A program made the position numbers and the translations under genes. From positions 2,046,001 through 2,110,000 of the forward strand of contig NC_007575.1 in NCBI RefSeq assembly GCF_000012965.1: DNA of 64,000 bases. Reading direction: 5' to 3'. Of the stretch, positions 1-8,248 are shown one piece after another. This stretch comes from Sulfurimonas denitrificans DSM 1251 (GTDB taxonomy: Bacteria; Campylobacterota; Campylobacteria; Campylobacterales; Sulfurimonadaceae). The notes beneath the pieces were generated by a model, which made no database searches, was not told where the DNA came from, and was given only the letters and a program-made list of their open reading frames with translations. Within the stretch, counting starts at the first letter, position 1. Each line of letters begins with the position of its first letter.

Positions 1-310
1 CTTTGCCTTGATTTTTTGCAGCTAAAGTTGCTTGACAAGCCAGATAAGTGGAGAGTTTAGGCGTGCATTTTATCCAAAAATCATGATTGAATTTAGTTCC
101 TACAACCTTCTCAATCTGATACCAAATCGCTTGAATTTTATCTCTAAATCCTTGCTCCATAGGCTCATCACTATGAGGTGCCAAACCACCAGCAACATAC
201 ACAACTTCAACATTTGAAGGCAAACCTTTTTTAACTTTTTTAAAAGTATCTCTAAAAGCGTAGCACCAAGAGCACATAGGGTCATAAACATAGTATAAAG
301 TATGAGTCAT
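1..310 (-). CDS. DsbA-family thioredoxin-fold protein, partial (C-terminus off the window)
   Basis: Reading leftward from an ATG at 310, the frame is open to the window edge (about 103 residues). The N-terminus carries a Y-D-P-M-C-S-W-C motif at about residues 9-16, a CxxC thiol-disulfide active site in the position used by DsbA/FrnE-type oxidoreductases. There is no signal peptide, so the protein is probably cytoplasmic. A strong AGGAGG ribosome binding site lies 8 bases before the ATG, which fixes the start. The substrate cannot be told. The family also holds 2-hydroxychromene-2-carboxylate isomerases, but the intact CxxC favours a disulfide reductase or isomerase role. Confidence 0.75.
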   Translation of the reverse strand, partial: MTHTLYYVYDPMCSWCYAFRDTFKKVKKGLPSNVEVVYVAGGLAPHSDEPMEQGFRDKIQAIWYQIEKVVGTKFNHDFWIKCTPKLSTYLACQATLAAKNQGK

Positions 311-470
311 AATTAAGCACCTCCTATATTTTACTCGATTATATAGTAGTAGGCTTTATTATAAGTTAATATTTAATTTGATGTTCTGTAGCTTCTTTAG
401 TCCTAAAGTTCCATTTGTGGATACTTGCATTTGATATTACGCACTAAAACTAAGATAGACTCTTTTTTTG

Positions 471-489
471 TATCGGAACTATATTTGCT
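471..489 (+). promoter_or_regulatory. Candidate sigma-54 (RpoN) promoter
   Basis: The sequence TCGGAACTATATTTGCT contains GG at 475-476 and GC at 487-488, separated by exactly 10 bases. This is the -24/-12 spacing of RpoN promoters, with the preferred TTGC at -12. It lies 36 bases before the ATG at 524, so the transcript would begin near 500. In Campylobacterota RpoN mainly drives flagellar genes. This is a pattern match only. Confidence 0.5.
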
Positions 490-523
490 TCTTATTTTTA
501 CTTAAAAATATAGAGGAGCTATC

Positions 524-1000
524 ATGGATGTAGGAACTACTTATCTAAACAATACAAATATGACACAGAGCTTTCAAACAAAAGAAAACAGGGGCTCTAA
601 AGTTGATTCTGAGCAAAAATTTGAAATTCCATATACACGAGAAGAGGAAAAAGAGACTAAAGAGTCGCAAATGGATGGCGCTCTTGCAGATTTTCTAAAA
701 AAACTTCGTGAAAAAGGTGCTGCAAAATTTTTAGCAGATTTAAATAAAGAAAAAATAGAAGCACTTGTTCAAGAGTATAAACAAAAGCTCATAGACAATA
801 TGGGTGACTCTCCTGAGGCTTTGCAAGATATAGCAAAACTAGTAGAGGCTTTTAAGGCGAAACTTGTAGAAGAGATGAAAGAGAAGATGGAAGATGAGAT
901 AAAAACTGCCAAATACAGACTTAACGGAAATACTCTCTTAGAGACTCATCTAAATTCGCAAAAGAGAGCTACACCGCTAGAAGAGTTGCTAAAGTTATAG
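524..1000 (+). CDS. Unknown helical protein behind a sigma-54-like promoter
   Basis: This 158-residue protein is not recognised. Residues 1-50 are polar and look disordered. Residues 50-135 are rich in Lys, Glu, Leu and Ala and probably form long amphipathic helices. There is no signal peptide, membrane segment or cysteine. A GAGGAG ribosome binding site precedes the ATG. The gene stands alone, with a divergent DsbA-like gene to its left. The RpoN-type promoter suggests, but does not show, a link to the flagellar regulon, since small RpoN-dependent proteins of unknown function are known in Campylobacter. Any function given here would be a guess. Confidence 0.7.
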   Translation: MDVGTTYLNNTNMTQSFQTKENRGSKVDSEQKFEIPYTREEEKETKESQMDGALADFLKKLREKGAAKFLADLNKEKIEALVQEYKQKLIDNMGDSPEALQDIAKLVEAFKAKLVEEMKEKMEDEIKTAKYRLNGNTLLETHLNSQKRATPLEELLKL

Positions 1001-1033
1001 TTCAACAAATTAAATCCGATTTAGATACTATGA

Positions 1034-1063
1034 TATAATTGCATGACATGTAATACAAAGGAG
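1034..1063 (+). promoter_or_regulatory. -10 box and ribosome binding site of the toxin-antitoxin operon
   Basis: A perfect TATAAT sits at 1034-1039 and an AAAGGAG ribosome binding site at 1057-1063, six bases before the antitoxin ATG at 1069. No clear -35 box is seen. Such operons are usually repressed by their own antitoxin, but I see no strong palindrome here. Confidence 0.5.
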
Positions 1064-1068
1064 ACAAA

Positions 1069-1278
1069 ATGCTTTCAATACGACTTGAAAATAGCATGGA
1101 AGCGCAGTTAAATGCACTTGCAGAAGCAACAAAACGACCAAAGAGTTTTTTTGTTAAAGAGGCTTTGAGAAACTATCTTGATGATATGCAGGAGTATTAT
1201 GAAGTGCAAAAACGCTCAAACGCAGAGGATAGAAACCTTATAACACTTGAGGAGCTAGAGAGAGCGCTTGAGTTATAA
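1069..1278 (+). CDS. RelB/CopG-type ribbon-helix-helix antitoxin
   Basis: This 69-residue protein starts with the strand MLSIRLENSMEAQLNALAEA, followed by a KSFFVKEALRNYL helix. That is the usual order of a ribbon-helix-helix DNA-binding domain (about residues 1-45). The acidic tail to residue 69 would be the part that wraps the toxin. It overlaps the following RelE-like gene by 11 bases, so the two are translationally coupled. By family precedent it neutralises the toxin and represses the shared promoter. RelB, StbD and CopG-like antitoxins cannot be separated by eye. Confidence 0.8.
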   Translation: MLSIRLENSMEAQLNALAEATKRPKSFFVKEALRNYLDDMQEYYEVQKRSNAEDRNLITLEELERALEL

Positions 1279-1525
1279 ACTCTTGATTGATGACAAAGTC
1301 ATTAAAGATTTAAAACAAATTGATAAGTTGTGGCAAAAGAAAATTATAGAAGTCATTAAAACAAAGCTTGTAGAAAATCCACATCTTGGGAAACCTCTCG
1401 TAGGTAATCTCTCCCCTTATTATCGTTTACGAGTTTTTGATTACAGGGTTATTTATGAAATAAATGATGATGAAGTAGTTGTAATTGTCATTAAAATTGG
1501 GCATCGTAAAGATATTTATAAATAG
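1268..1525 (+). CDS. RelE/ParE-family toxin
   Basis: This 85-residue basic protein has the compact RelE fold pattern. An N-terminal strand leads to the helices KVIKDLKQIDKLWQKKIIEV, then G-K-P-L-V-G-N-L, a Y-R-L-R-V-F-D-Y-R-V-I-Y-E strand pair, and a final strand ending I-G-H-R-K-D-I-Y. The last motif is characteristic of RelE-type ribosome-dependent mRNA interferases. Translation must start at the TTG at 1268, inside the antitoxin's last codons, because no upstream start fits. The rare start codon and overlap should keep toxin below antitoxin. ParE-type gyrase inhibition is the alternative. Confidence 0.8.
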   Translation: MSYKLLIDDKVIKDLKQIDKLWQKKIIEVIKTKLVENPHLGKPLVGNLSPYYRLRVFDYRVIYEINDDEVVVIVIKIGHRKDIYK

Positions 1526-1555
1526 AATTTTAAGAAAAGATGCATTAAGTTTAGG

Positions 1556-1711
1556 TTAGCCGAAAAAGAAGCTTCCCGTTTTTCCTGCAAGTTGATAATC
1601 GTCATGTTTCTCTAAAGTCATTATTTCTTTTACCGCTCCCGACATGATAAAACTCATAAACCCCGAGAGCAAAAGGGATTGAACCTGATGAAGATATTTT
1701 ACTGAAATCAT
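1556..1711 (-). pseudogene. Relic of a class D beta-lactamase-like (OXA) gene
   Basis: A 51-codon frame starts with an ATG that overlaps the helicase stop (ATGA). Its product begins ISVKYLHQVQSLL, continues VKEIM and DDYQLAGKTGS, and stops after FFFG. The order IS..QV..L, then VKE about 25 residues on, then a y.L.gKTG box matches the C-terminal half of OXA-type class D beta-lactamases, where KTG is the third active-site motif. The N-terminal SxxK and SxV parts are absent, as is everything after the KTG strand. The likeliest reading is a gene remnant between relE and the helicase. A genuine small coupled gene is possible but less likely. Confidence 0.45.
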
Positions 1712-4506
1712 TTTTTTCTATACCCTCTGTTACTCACTCCTTGTCCTGCATAGTTTTTCTTAAAACATGCCTGACAGATTCCATAAGGGGAGTTTGGCGG
1801 AAGAGGTGCGCTACACATTCTGCACTTGGTGGCGAGTTGGCTCTGTTGGAGAGTATTTTCTATAAACTTATTTAGCACTCCTCTTGAAGCTCTTGCTCTG
1901 TTGGCATCGATAAAAAAGTCGCTAAATCTGTAACTCAGCCAGAGATAGAGTGAAATTTCTTTTACCATATCCTCAGCGCGGAGTAACTCATCTGTTGTTT
2001 GCGCATACGCACCGCTTAGCACTGGTGCGACATAAGCAACAGGCATATTTTTTTCTAGTGTGTTTAGATAACTCTCAAAAGCGCTTACTATATATGGCGA
2101 TTTTAAGGTCATAGGCGCACAAGCAAGGTGGTATTTTGTAACTAAATCCAAATTATAGGTATCTACAAGAGTTGAGATTTCTAACATGTCATCCAAATTT
2201 GTTGCCACGAATGGACCGTCAAACTCCATATTTTTTACAAAAAACTTTAAAATCTCATGCAGTGATTTCTCTTCTAGAATAGTTCCGACAAGTTTGATGT
2301 GGTCTAAGTTTGCCATCACTCTAAAAGGTATGGTTATACTCTTTGCCTCTTTGTTAAAGTTTTTCTTTATGATGTTTAAGACGTCGCCGCTAAGCGCCCC
2401 AACATAGCCCTTTTCATGGAGCCCATATCTTCCCGCACGACCAGAAATCTGATGTATTTCACTTGGTATAAGCGTTCTGTCATTTACTCCATCAAACTTC
2501 TCTGCTTTTGAAAAAAGTATGGTTTTTATAGGTAGATTCATACCCATTGCAATAGCGTCCGTTGCGACAAGAACCTGTGTCTCGCCTGAGCGAAATCTTC
2601 TTGCTTCCTCACGTCTAACCTCTGGGGAGAGGTTGCCATAAACAACGCTTACGCTAAAGTGTTTTGAAAAAACTTGCTTGAGTTTTAAGACATCTTTTCT
2701 GCTAAAAGCTATTATCGCTGTATTTGCTTCTACATCTTTCTCATGCGTTGGAGAGTCTAAGAGAATAAGAGGATTTTTTCTCTCAAACTCTATGATTTCA
2801 AGCTCTTCCCCTAGATACTCTGCTAGTGCTATAATTGCCTCTTTTGCGTTTATGGAACCTGTCATGATAATCTCTTTTGCTGGTGCGCCAATGATAGCAT
2901 TTGCCCATGCCCAGCCACGGTCTCTATCATCTAGCATCTGCACCTCATCGATTACACAAACGTCCACATCAACATCAAAATTTACCATCTCAATAGTTGA
3001 GCTTATGTGCGTTGCATCTTCATCAACTATCTGCTCTTCTCCAGTTATCAAAGATGCGCTTATACCATCATCTCTCAAATCCTCATAACCCTCTAGTGCT
3101 AAGAGTCTAAGCGGAGCAAGGTAGTAGCCAGTATCTGCGCTCTTTAGTTTCTGCATAGCTTGATATGTTTTACCGCTGTTTGTAGGTCCTATGTGAAGAG
3201 TCAATTTTCTTCGCATATCTCTTGCAAGTGGAAAAAGATTTTTAAACTCTCTTATAGTTCTCGCTAAGAGCTCATATCTCTGCTTTTTGGCTATCTCTTC
3301 TGAAATTGAGTAGATAAATCTCTTTACACTTTTTCTAGCTATCTTTGGCGATAGATTGAGTGAAGCACTTAGAAGCTCTAAGAGTACATCATAAACCTTG
3401 TCATAAAGCACTTCATTACTAAGGTGTAAAAGCGTGGCGTAAGATCTGCACTCATCAACCAAAGAGGTTAAGTCATTTAAAAAATGCTCTTCATGCTCTT
3501 TTTTAAACTCCTCTATTGTGGCGCTAAAATCTACATTTTCGCCCTTCCAAATATCTTCTAGCAGAGAGTTTAACTCTATATGTACTTCAAGAGTGTATAG
3601 TTGTTCCCTATTTGAGTGTGGCAGTTTTACGCTTTGAGGTAGCAAAACAAGCAACTCTTCATCACTTATATCTATCTCTACTTCCCCAAGCGCTCCATTA
3701 ACAACACTATGAATAACGCTCTCTTTTAGCATAGGATAAGAGAGTTTGCTCTTTGGCGGTACAACTCTTAGCGCATGTAAAATCTCTTTTTGGCTTAGAT
3801 GTGGATGCGGGTCTTTGAGGTTTTTTATGAAACTATCTATCTCTTGCTGTTTTTTAAGCGTTGAGAGCTCTTTTGCTTTTTCTATCTCGTTTGATAACTC
3901 ATCTTCATCGCCATCTCTTAGATGCTCATACTCAAATGTTTTTGTGTTGAGAGTTAATATTTTATGAAAATTTTGCCCAAAGAGTGCGTACTTTAAAGAG
4001 GCGTTAAACTCTATGGAGTCATCTATATCAAAAACGCCATCAACTCTCTTTTGGAGGCGCTCTTTTTTAAAACTAAAGCGAATATGAGAGAGCTTTGACT
4101 CCATCTTCTCGATTGTTATTTTTTTGCTTCTAACATCACTAAAGGCTTCATGGAGGGCTTTGGCCTCTTGCTCAATAACATTTAACTCAGATATAAGAGA
4201 CTCTATCTTCTCATTTCTCTCTAAACTCGGCTCGACTCTGCTTGTTGCTTTATAGACTGTGCCATTGTGCGCAAAGAAGTTAAAAATATCTACTCTAATA
4301 TCACTATCTGCTTCACTCCAGAGCACTCTTGCCATCTTTAGAAGCATATCTTGACTTTTTTCTATATCATAAATTCCAAGATAGTTAAAAAGTTCGCTTA
4401 GTGTTTGCGTACTTACTCTTGCAACACCAACATCAAAAGGGTCATCATCAAAATATTTCTTGATTTTTTGGTTTATTTTAGAGTTTTTCTTATTTTTCTT
4501 TGCCAT
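1708..4506 (-). CDS. Suv3-like DExH-box RNA helicase with C-terminal zinc finger
   Basis: This 932-residue protein has an N-terminal region of about 420 residues that I do not recognise, then a superfamily 2 helicase core. Walker A is GPTNSGKT near residue 435, the DExH-type box reads V-I-D-E-V-Q near 522, and motif VI reads QISGRAGRYG near 685. GPTNSGKT and DEVQ are the form seen in mitochondrial Suv3 helicases, which unwind RNA for a degradosome. The C-terminus (about 893-915) has CRMC...CQAC, a four-cysteine zinc finger. The motifs are intact, so it should be active. RNA turnover is inferred from the family. It is the last gene before the OXA-like relic. Confidence 0.85.
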   Translation of the reverse strand: MAKKNKKNSKINQKIKKYFDDDPFDVGVARVSTQTLSELFNYLGIYDIEKSQDMLLKMARVLWSEADSDIRVDIFNFFAHNGTVYKATSRVEPSLERNEKIESLISELNVIEQEAKALHEAFSDVRSKKITIEKMESKLSHIRFSFKKERLQKRVDGVFDIDDSIEFNASLKYALFGQNFHKILTLNTKTFEYEHLRDGDEDELSNEIEKAKELSTLKKQQEIDSFIKNLKDPHPHLSQKEILHALRVVPPKSKLSYPMLKESVIHSVVNGALGEVEIDISDEELLVLLPQSVKLPHSNREQLYTLEVHIELNSLLEDIWKGENVDFSATIEEFKKEHEEHFLNDLTSLVDECRSYATLLHLSNEVLYDKVYDVLLELLSASLNLSPKIARKSVKRFIYSISEEIAKKQRYELLARTIREFKNLFPLARDMRRKLTLHIGPTNSGKTYQAMQKLKSADTGYYLAPLRLLALEGYEDLRDDGISASLITGEEQIVDEDATHISSTIEMVNFDVDVDVCVIDEVQMLDDRDRGWAWANAIIGAPAKEIIMTGSINAKEAIIALAEYLGEELEIIEFERKNPLILLDSPTHEKDVEANTAIIAFSRKDVLKLKQVFSKHFSVSVVYGNLSPEVRREEARRFRSGETQVLVATDAIAMGMNLPIKTILFSKAEKFDGVNDRTLIPSEIHQISGRAGRYGLHEKGYVGALSGDVLNIIKKNFNKEAKSITIPFRVMANLDHIKLVGTILEEKSLHEILKFFVKNMEFDGPFVATNLDDMLEISTLVDTYNLDLVTKYHLACAPMTLKSPYIVSAFESYLNTLEKNMPVAYVAPVLSGAYAQTTDELLRAEDMVKEISLYLWLSYRFSDFFIDANRARASRGVLNKFIENTLQQSQLATKCRMCSAPLPPNSPYGICQACFKKNYAGQGVSNRGYRKK

Positions 4507-4535
4507 TAAAGCGGCTCCATGTCAGGATAATATCT

Positions 4536-5705
4536 CTATGAGTCACTATTGAAAATATCTCTTGTATAAACTTTCTCTTTTATATCCATGATGTTTTCGT
4601 TTAATCTGTTTGCCACCACAACATCACTTATTGCCTTAAACTCATCTAAATCTTTGATAACTCTTGAGTTGAAAAACTCACTCTCTTCAAGCACTGGTTC
4701 ATATATAACAACCTCTATACCTTTGGCCTTTATACGCTTCATAATCCCTTGAATAGCACTGCTTCTAAAATTATCGCTTCCGCTCTTCATCACAAGTCTA
4801 TATACACCCACTATCTTAGGTTTTTTCGCCAAAATGCTATCTGCTATAAAATCTTTTCTTGTGCTGTTTGATTTTACAATTGCCTCTATCATATTTGAGG
4901 GTACGTTTGAGTAGTTTGCCAAGAGCTGTTTTGTATCTTTTGGAAGACAATACCCGCCATATCCAAAAGAGGGATTGTTGTAGTGCGTACCGATTCTAGG
5001 GTCTAGTCCAACGCCCTCTATAATCTGTTTGGTATCAAGACCATGTGATTGTGCATAAGAGTCAAGCTCATTAAAATAGGCTACTCTCATGGCGAGATAG
5101 GTGTTTGCAAATAGTTTTATCGCCTCAGCTTCTGTTGAGTCCGTAAAGAGAATAGGTATATCTTTTTTGATTGCACCTTGCGCTAAGAGTTCTGCAAAAA
5201 TTTTAGCTCTCTGGCTCTGTTCGCCAACTATGATGCGGCTAGGATAAAGATTATCATGGAGGGCTAATCCTTCTCTTAAAAACTCAGGAGAAAAGATGAT
5301 ATTTTGGGTTTTAAATTTCTCCTTTAGGCTATTTACATATCCAACTGGAACGGTTGATTTTATGACCATAACAGCATCTGGATTTATACTCAAAACATCA
5401 GCAATTACATACTCAATAGATTTTGTGTTAAAGTAATTTGTCTGCGTATCATAATCGGTAGGCGTTGCGATGATGACATAAGTAGCGCCAATGTATGCTT
5501 CTTGTTTATCTAGTGTCGCTCTAAAATTTAAATCATCACGCACTAGATACTCTTCTATCTCTTTATCTTCAATGGGAGAGATTTTTTTATTTAGCATTTC
5601 AACTTTTTGAGGGATGATATCAAGAGCAACGACTTCATTGTGTTGAGATAAAAGAATCCCATTACTTAAGCCCACATATCCTGTTCCTGCTATCGCTATT
5701 TTCAT
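4536..5705 (-). CDS. ugd: UDP-glucose 6-dehydrogenase (nucleotide-sugar dehydrogenase)
   Basis: This 389-residue protein would oxidise UDP-glucose to UDP-glucuronate with two NAD+. The N-terminus is a Rossmann fold ([12 protein letters not shown]). KSTVPVGY and FSPEFLREG follow, and the catalytic Cys lies in [14 protein letters not shown] near residue 250. The C-terminal UDP-binding domain is complete. Its length matches the short 388-residue enterobacterial type. It is transcribed divergently from the next gene and ends 29 bases before the helicase, so the two may be cotranscribed. Another nucleotide sugar is possible, because the family includes UDP-ManNAc and GDP-mannose dehydrogenases. 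The role would be in surface polysaccharide precursors. Confidence 0.88.
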   Translation of the reverse strand: MKIAIAGTGYVGLSNGILLSQHNEVVALDIIPQKVEMLNKKISPIEDKEIEEYLVRDDLNFRATLDKQEAYIGATYVIIATPTDYDTQTNYFNTKSIEYVIADVLSINPDAVMVIKSTVPVGYVNSLKEKFKTQNIIFSPEFLREGLALHDNLYPSRIIVGEQSQRAKIFAELLAQGAIKKDIPILFTDSTEAEAIKLFANTYLAMRVAYFNELDSYAQSHGLDTKQIIEGVGLDPRIGTHYNNPSFGYGGYCLPKDTKQLLANYSNVPSNMIEAIVKSNSTRKDFIADSILAKKPKIVGVYRLVMKSGSDNFRSSAIQGIMKRIKAKGIEVVIYEPVLEESEFFNSRVIKDLDEFKAISDVVVANRLNENIMDIKEKVYTRDIFNSDS

Positions 5706-5832
5706 CTTTTGTGCCCTTTTATAATATTTCTTATTCTATAAAATTTCTACTTTAAAGCGACTTACAAAGGCGTATCTTAGCCTTTTAGCGCTAAAATATT
5801 TTTATAAAAATTTATTATAAAAAGGTTTTAAA

Positions 5833-6276
5833 ATGGTGGCTTATTTTAAAGATGCGCAGAGTGATATTTTGGCATACAGAGAAAAACTTCAAAAAAACAA
5901 TATGGTTATAGATAAAACAAATCTTCTTTTTTTAAATCTTATTTTGGATATTTTGGACTATTTAGGTACAGAAGATGGTGATAAACTTGATGAACTTTGT
6001 GAGTACAATGTTTTGACAATGAGAGGAGAGTTTGATGAAGTTATCAAAAATGATGCAATAAATGAGAAAGCCCAAGCCGTTTTACTTACATTTTTTCTAC
6101 GCATTGCCAAAGAGATGGAGATAAAATATAAAGTCATAGAAAACGAACATCTAAAAAAACTCTACTCTCTTGTAACATCAAAAGATTTTAAATACCCAAC
6201 CTATATAAAAAGTCAAAAATATTTTGCTCTTGAGAATATGCCTGATAATATCAAAAGAATGCTCTACATGAAGTAG
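5833..6276 (+). CDS. Unknown soluble protein
   Basis: This 147-residue protein is not recognised. It is mostly helical by composition, rich in Leu, Lys, Glu and Asp, with no signal peptide, membrane span, cysteine cluster or metal motif. A weak AAAAGG ribosome binding site precedes the ATG. It stands alone between the divergent ugd and the convergent aldolase/SDR gene, only 6 bases from the latter's stop codon. A short inverted repeat (AAAGGC and GCCTTT, 5766-5785) lies in the region between this gene and ugd. Codon use matches the neighbours, so it is probably a native gene. Confidence 0.65.
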   Translation: MVAYFKDAQSDILAYREKLQKNNMVIDKTNLLFLNLILDILDYLGTEDGDKLDELCEYNVLTMRGEFDEVIKNDAINEKAQAVLLTFFLRIAKEMEIKYKVIENEHLKKLYSLVTSKDFKYPTYIKSQKYFALENMPDNIKRMLYMK

Positions 6277-6282
6277 ATAGGA

Positions 6283-8244
6283 TTATATTATCCTATCACT
6301 TCCGCCATCTATTGCAACTTGAGCACCTGTTGTTTTTGCAAAAGGTTTTCCTGCCATTGCGCAGACAAGTTCTGCTACATCGTTTGAGCAAATTTCAGTC
6401 TTTAAAACATTGTTTGTTTTATACTCTTCAACACTCATTTTGTAAGCTTTTGCACGATTTGCCAAAACCTCATCACTCCAGATAGCTGTATCAAAAACTG
6501 CATGTGGATGGAGTGTATTTACTCTTACTCCAAACTCTCCAAGCTCTAACGCAGCAATACGTGCGAGTTGAGTCTGTCCTGCTTTTGCAACTGAGTAAGC
6601 AGCCGCACCTTTACCAGGAGCTGGAAAATTCTTAGAAGCCACCATAACTATACAAGGCTCAACTCCTAACTTTAAAAATGGTGCGCTATATTTTAGAAGC
6701 TTTTGGTGTGAGGTAAGATTTATATCCATACTTCTTTGCCAATTTTCATCACTTAACTCATCAAGATTTTGGCTCGGTGTGAAAATTCCAGCGTTACTTA
6801 CAACTATGTCTATTCCGCCAAAACTTTTAACAGTTTTTGAGATTGCGCTTTGGATGTCATCACTGCATGTAAGGTCACATCTAATACCTATCGCATCGGC
6901 TCTGTTAAAGATTCTCTCAACATCTGGATTTATATCAAGAGCAACAACTGCCGCACCTCTCGCATTTAACATCTTAGCAATTGCTAGACCTATACCACTT
7001 GCCCCTCCAGTTACAAGAGCTATTTTTCCACTAAACTCAGATGCTTTTGCTCCGCTTTTTAGTTTTGCTTGTTCAAGAGACCAGTACCCTACTTCAAAGA
7101 TTTTAGCAGGGCTTAGTGCTCTATATCCGCCAAGTTTCTCAGCCCTTAGTATTGCTTCATAAGTGTGCTCATTTATATCTTTGATAATATTTGCATCTTT
7201 TGCATTTTCCCCAAAACTAAGTGCTCCTCTGCCTCTTAAAATCGCATAATTTGGCGCAGGATTTAACATCGTCTCATCTGTTTTATTTGCTTCAAAATAG
7301 TCTCTATACGCTTTTACATAGTTTGCCAAATCACTCTTAAAATCATCTCCCAAAATAGATGGAATTCTCTTTGTTCGTATAACATGGTCTGGCGTTAGAG
7401 GTCCTTGAGTGGCAATTTTATCGATATTTTGTTTTGAGAAGTGAAGTGCTAAATCACTATCGTTAAAGATTGAGATAGTTGCTTTTCCCTTTAAACTAGA
7501 GACTTCCTTGCGAATTTTTGCAAGAGTAAGAGTCTCAATGTTAGCACTGCTTTTTTCTACATGTAGCTGTGCTCCATTGTCTTTTAGATACTTCTCTGCC
7601 ATATCCACAAGCTCTATGGTTTTCTCATACGACTCTTTTGCCTCATTACTAAATGTAAATAGCCCATGATTCATAAGAACCATTCCCTCTAATTTGCTCC
7701 AGTCAACTTCTTTTGTCATCTCATAAACCAGTTTTGCAAGAACAAATCCAGGCATAATGTATGGGATAACCAAAACACTATCTCCATAAATCTCCCTGAT
7801 TTTATCTTCACCACCCTCTGTATTTGTAATGGTTACAACTGCATCAGTGTGAGTGTGGTCAACAAACTTAAAAGGGATAATCGCATGCAGTATCGCTTCA
7901 ACTGATGGGTTTGGTGCGGATGGATTTGTCATGGAGAGTCGTTGGTACTTTACCATATCTGTATCGCTTAACTCTTTTAACTCTGCCATTTTAAGAAGCA
8001 TCTCCATTTTTACAGGAGCAAAACCCTCAGCTTCAATGGTTGCCAAATCCCATCCGCTTCCTTTTACATACAAAATCTCCTCTACCTCACCAAAAAGGTT
8101 TGTTGCAGTTGATTTTACAGAAGTATTTCCGCCACCATGCAGAACCAAAGAGCTATCTCGCCCAAGCAGTCTTGAGGTATAAACCCTCAAATCCAAGTCT
8201 GTTTTATAATTTTGCGCTTCTTTGTTATCCCATAAACTTTTCAA
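6283..8244 (-). CDS. Bifunctional class II aldolase / short-chain dehydrogenase
   Basis: This 653-residue fusion has a class II aldolase (RhaD/FucA) domain over about residues 1-400. It shows HGGGNTSVK, the zinc ligands of HTHTD, and NHGLFTF. An SDR domain follows (about 405-653) with TGGASGIG for NAD(P), SNAGI, a Ser in V-M-V-A-S, and YSVAK as the catalytic Tyr-Lys pair. The architecture is that of rhamnulose-1-phosphate aldolase/lactaldehyde dehydrogenase fusions. Here it is the last gene after mtnK and mtnA (4-base gap). I therefore infer cleavage of 5-methylthioribulose-1-P or 5-deoxyribulose-1-P to DHAP plus an aldehyde that the SDR half reduces or oxidises. Rhamnose use is the alternative, but no rhamnose genes are nearby. 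Confidence 0.82.
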   Translation of the reverse strand: MKSLWDNKEAQNYKTDLDLRVYTSRLLGRDSSLVLHGGGNTSVKSTATNLFGEVEEILYVKGSGWDLATIEAEGFAPVKMEMLLKMAELKELSDTDMVKYQRLSMTNPSAPNPSVEAILHAIIPFKFVDHTHTDAVVTITNTEGGEDKIREIYGDSVLVIPYIMPGFVLAKLVYEMTKEVDWSKLEGMVLMNHGLFTFSNEAKESYEKTIELVDMAEKYLKDNGAQLHVEKSSANIETLTLAKIRKEVSSLKGKATISIFNDSDLALHFSKQNIDKIATQGPLTPDHVIRTKRIPSILGDDFKSDLANYVKAYRDYFEANKTDETMLNPAPNYAILRGRGALSFGENAKDANIIKDINEHTYEAILRAEKLGGYRALSPAKIFEVGYWSLEQAKLKSGAKASEFSGKIALVTGGASGIGLAIAKMLNARGAAVVALDINPDVERIFNRADAIGIRCDLTCSDDIQSAISKTVKSFGGIDIVVSNAGIFTPSQNLDELSDENWQRSMDINLTSHQKLLKYSAPFLKLGVEPCIVMVASKNFPAPGKGAAAYSVAKAGQTQLARIAALELGEFGVRVNTLHPHAVFDTAIWSDEVLANRAKAYKMSVEEYKTNNVLKTEICSNDVAELVCAMAGKPFAKTTGAQVAIDGGSDRII

Positions 8245-8248
8245 TATC

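Noticed and set aside
2678-3088. A 136-codon open frame opposite the helicase gene
   Set aside because: It is Ser-rich shadow sequence antisense to the conserved helicase motifs.
5766-5785. AAAGGC/GCCTTT inverted repeat as a terminator
   Set aside because: It lies between divergent genes, where no transcript needs to end, and the stem is short.
6779-7162. Open frames on the strand opposite the aldolase/SDR gene
   Set aside because: They have no ribosome binding sites and no recognisable domains, and they mirror codons of a gene with strong homology motifs.
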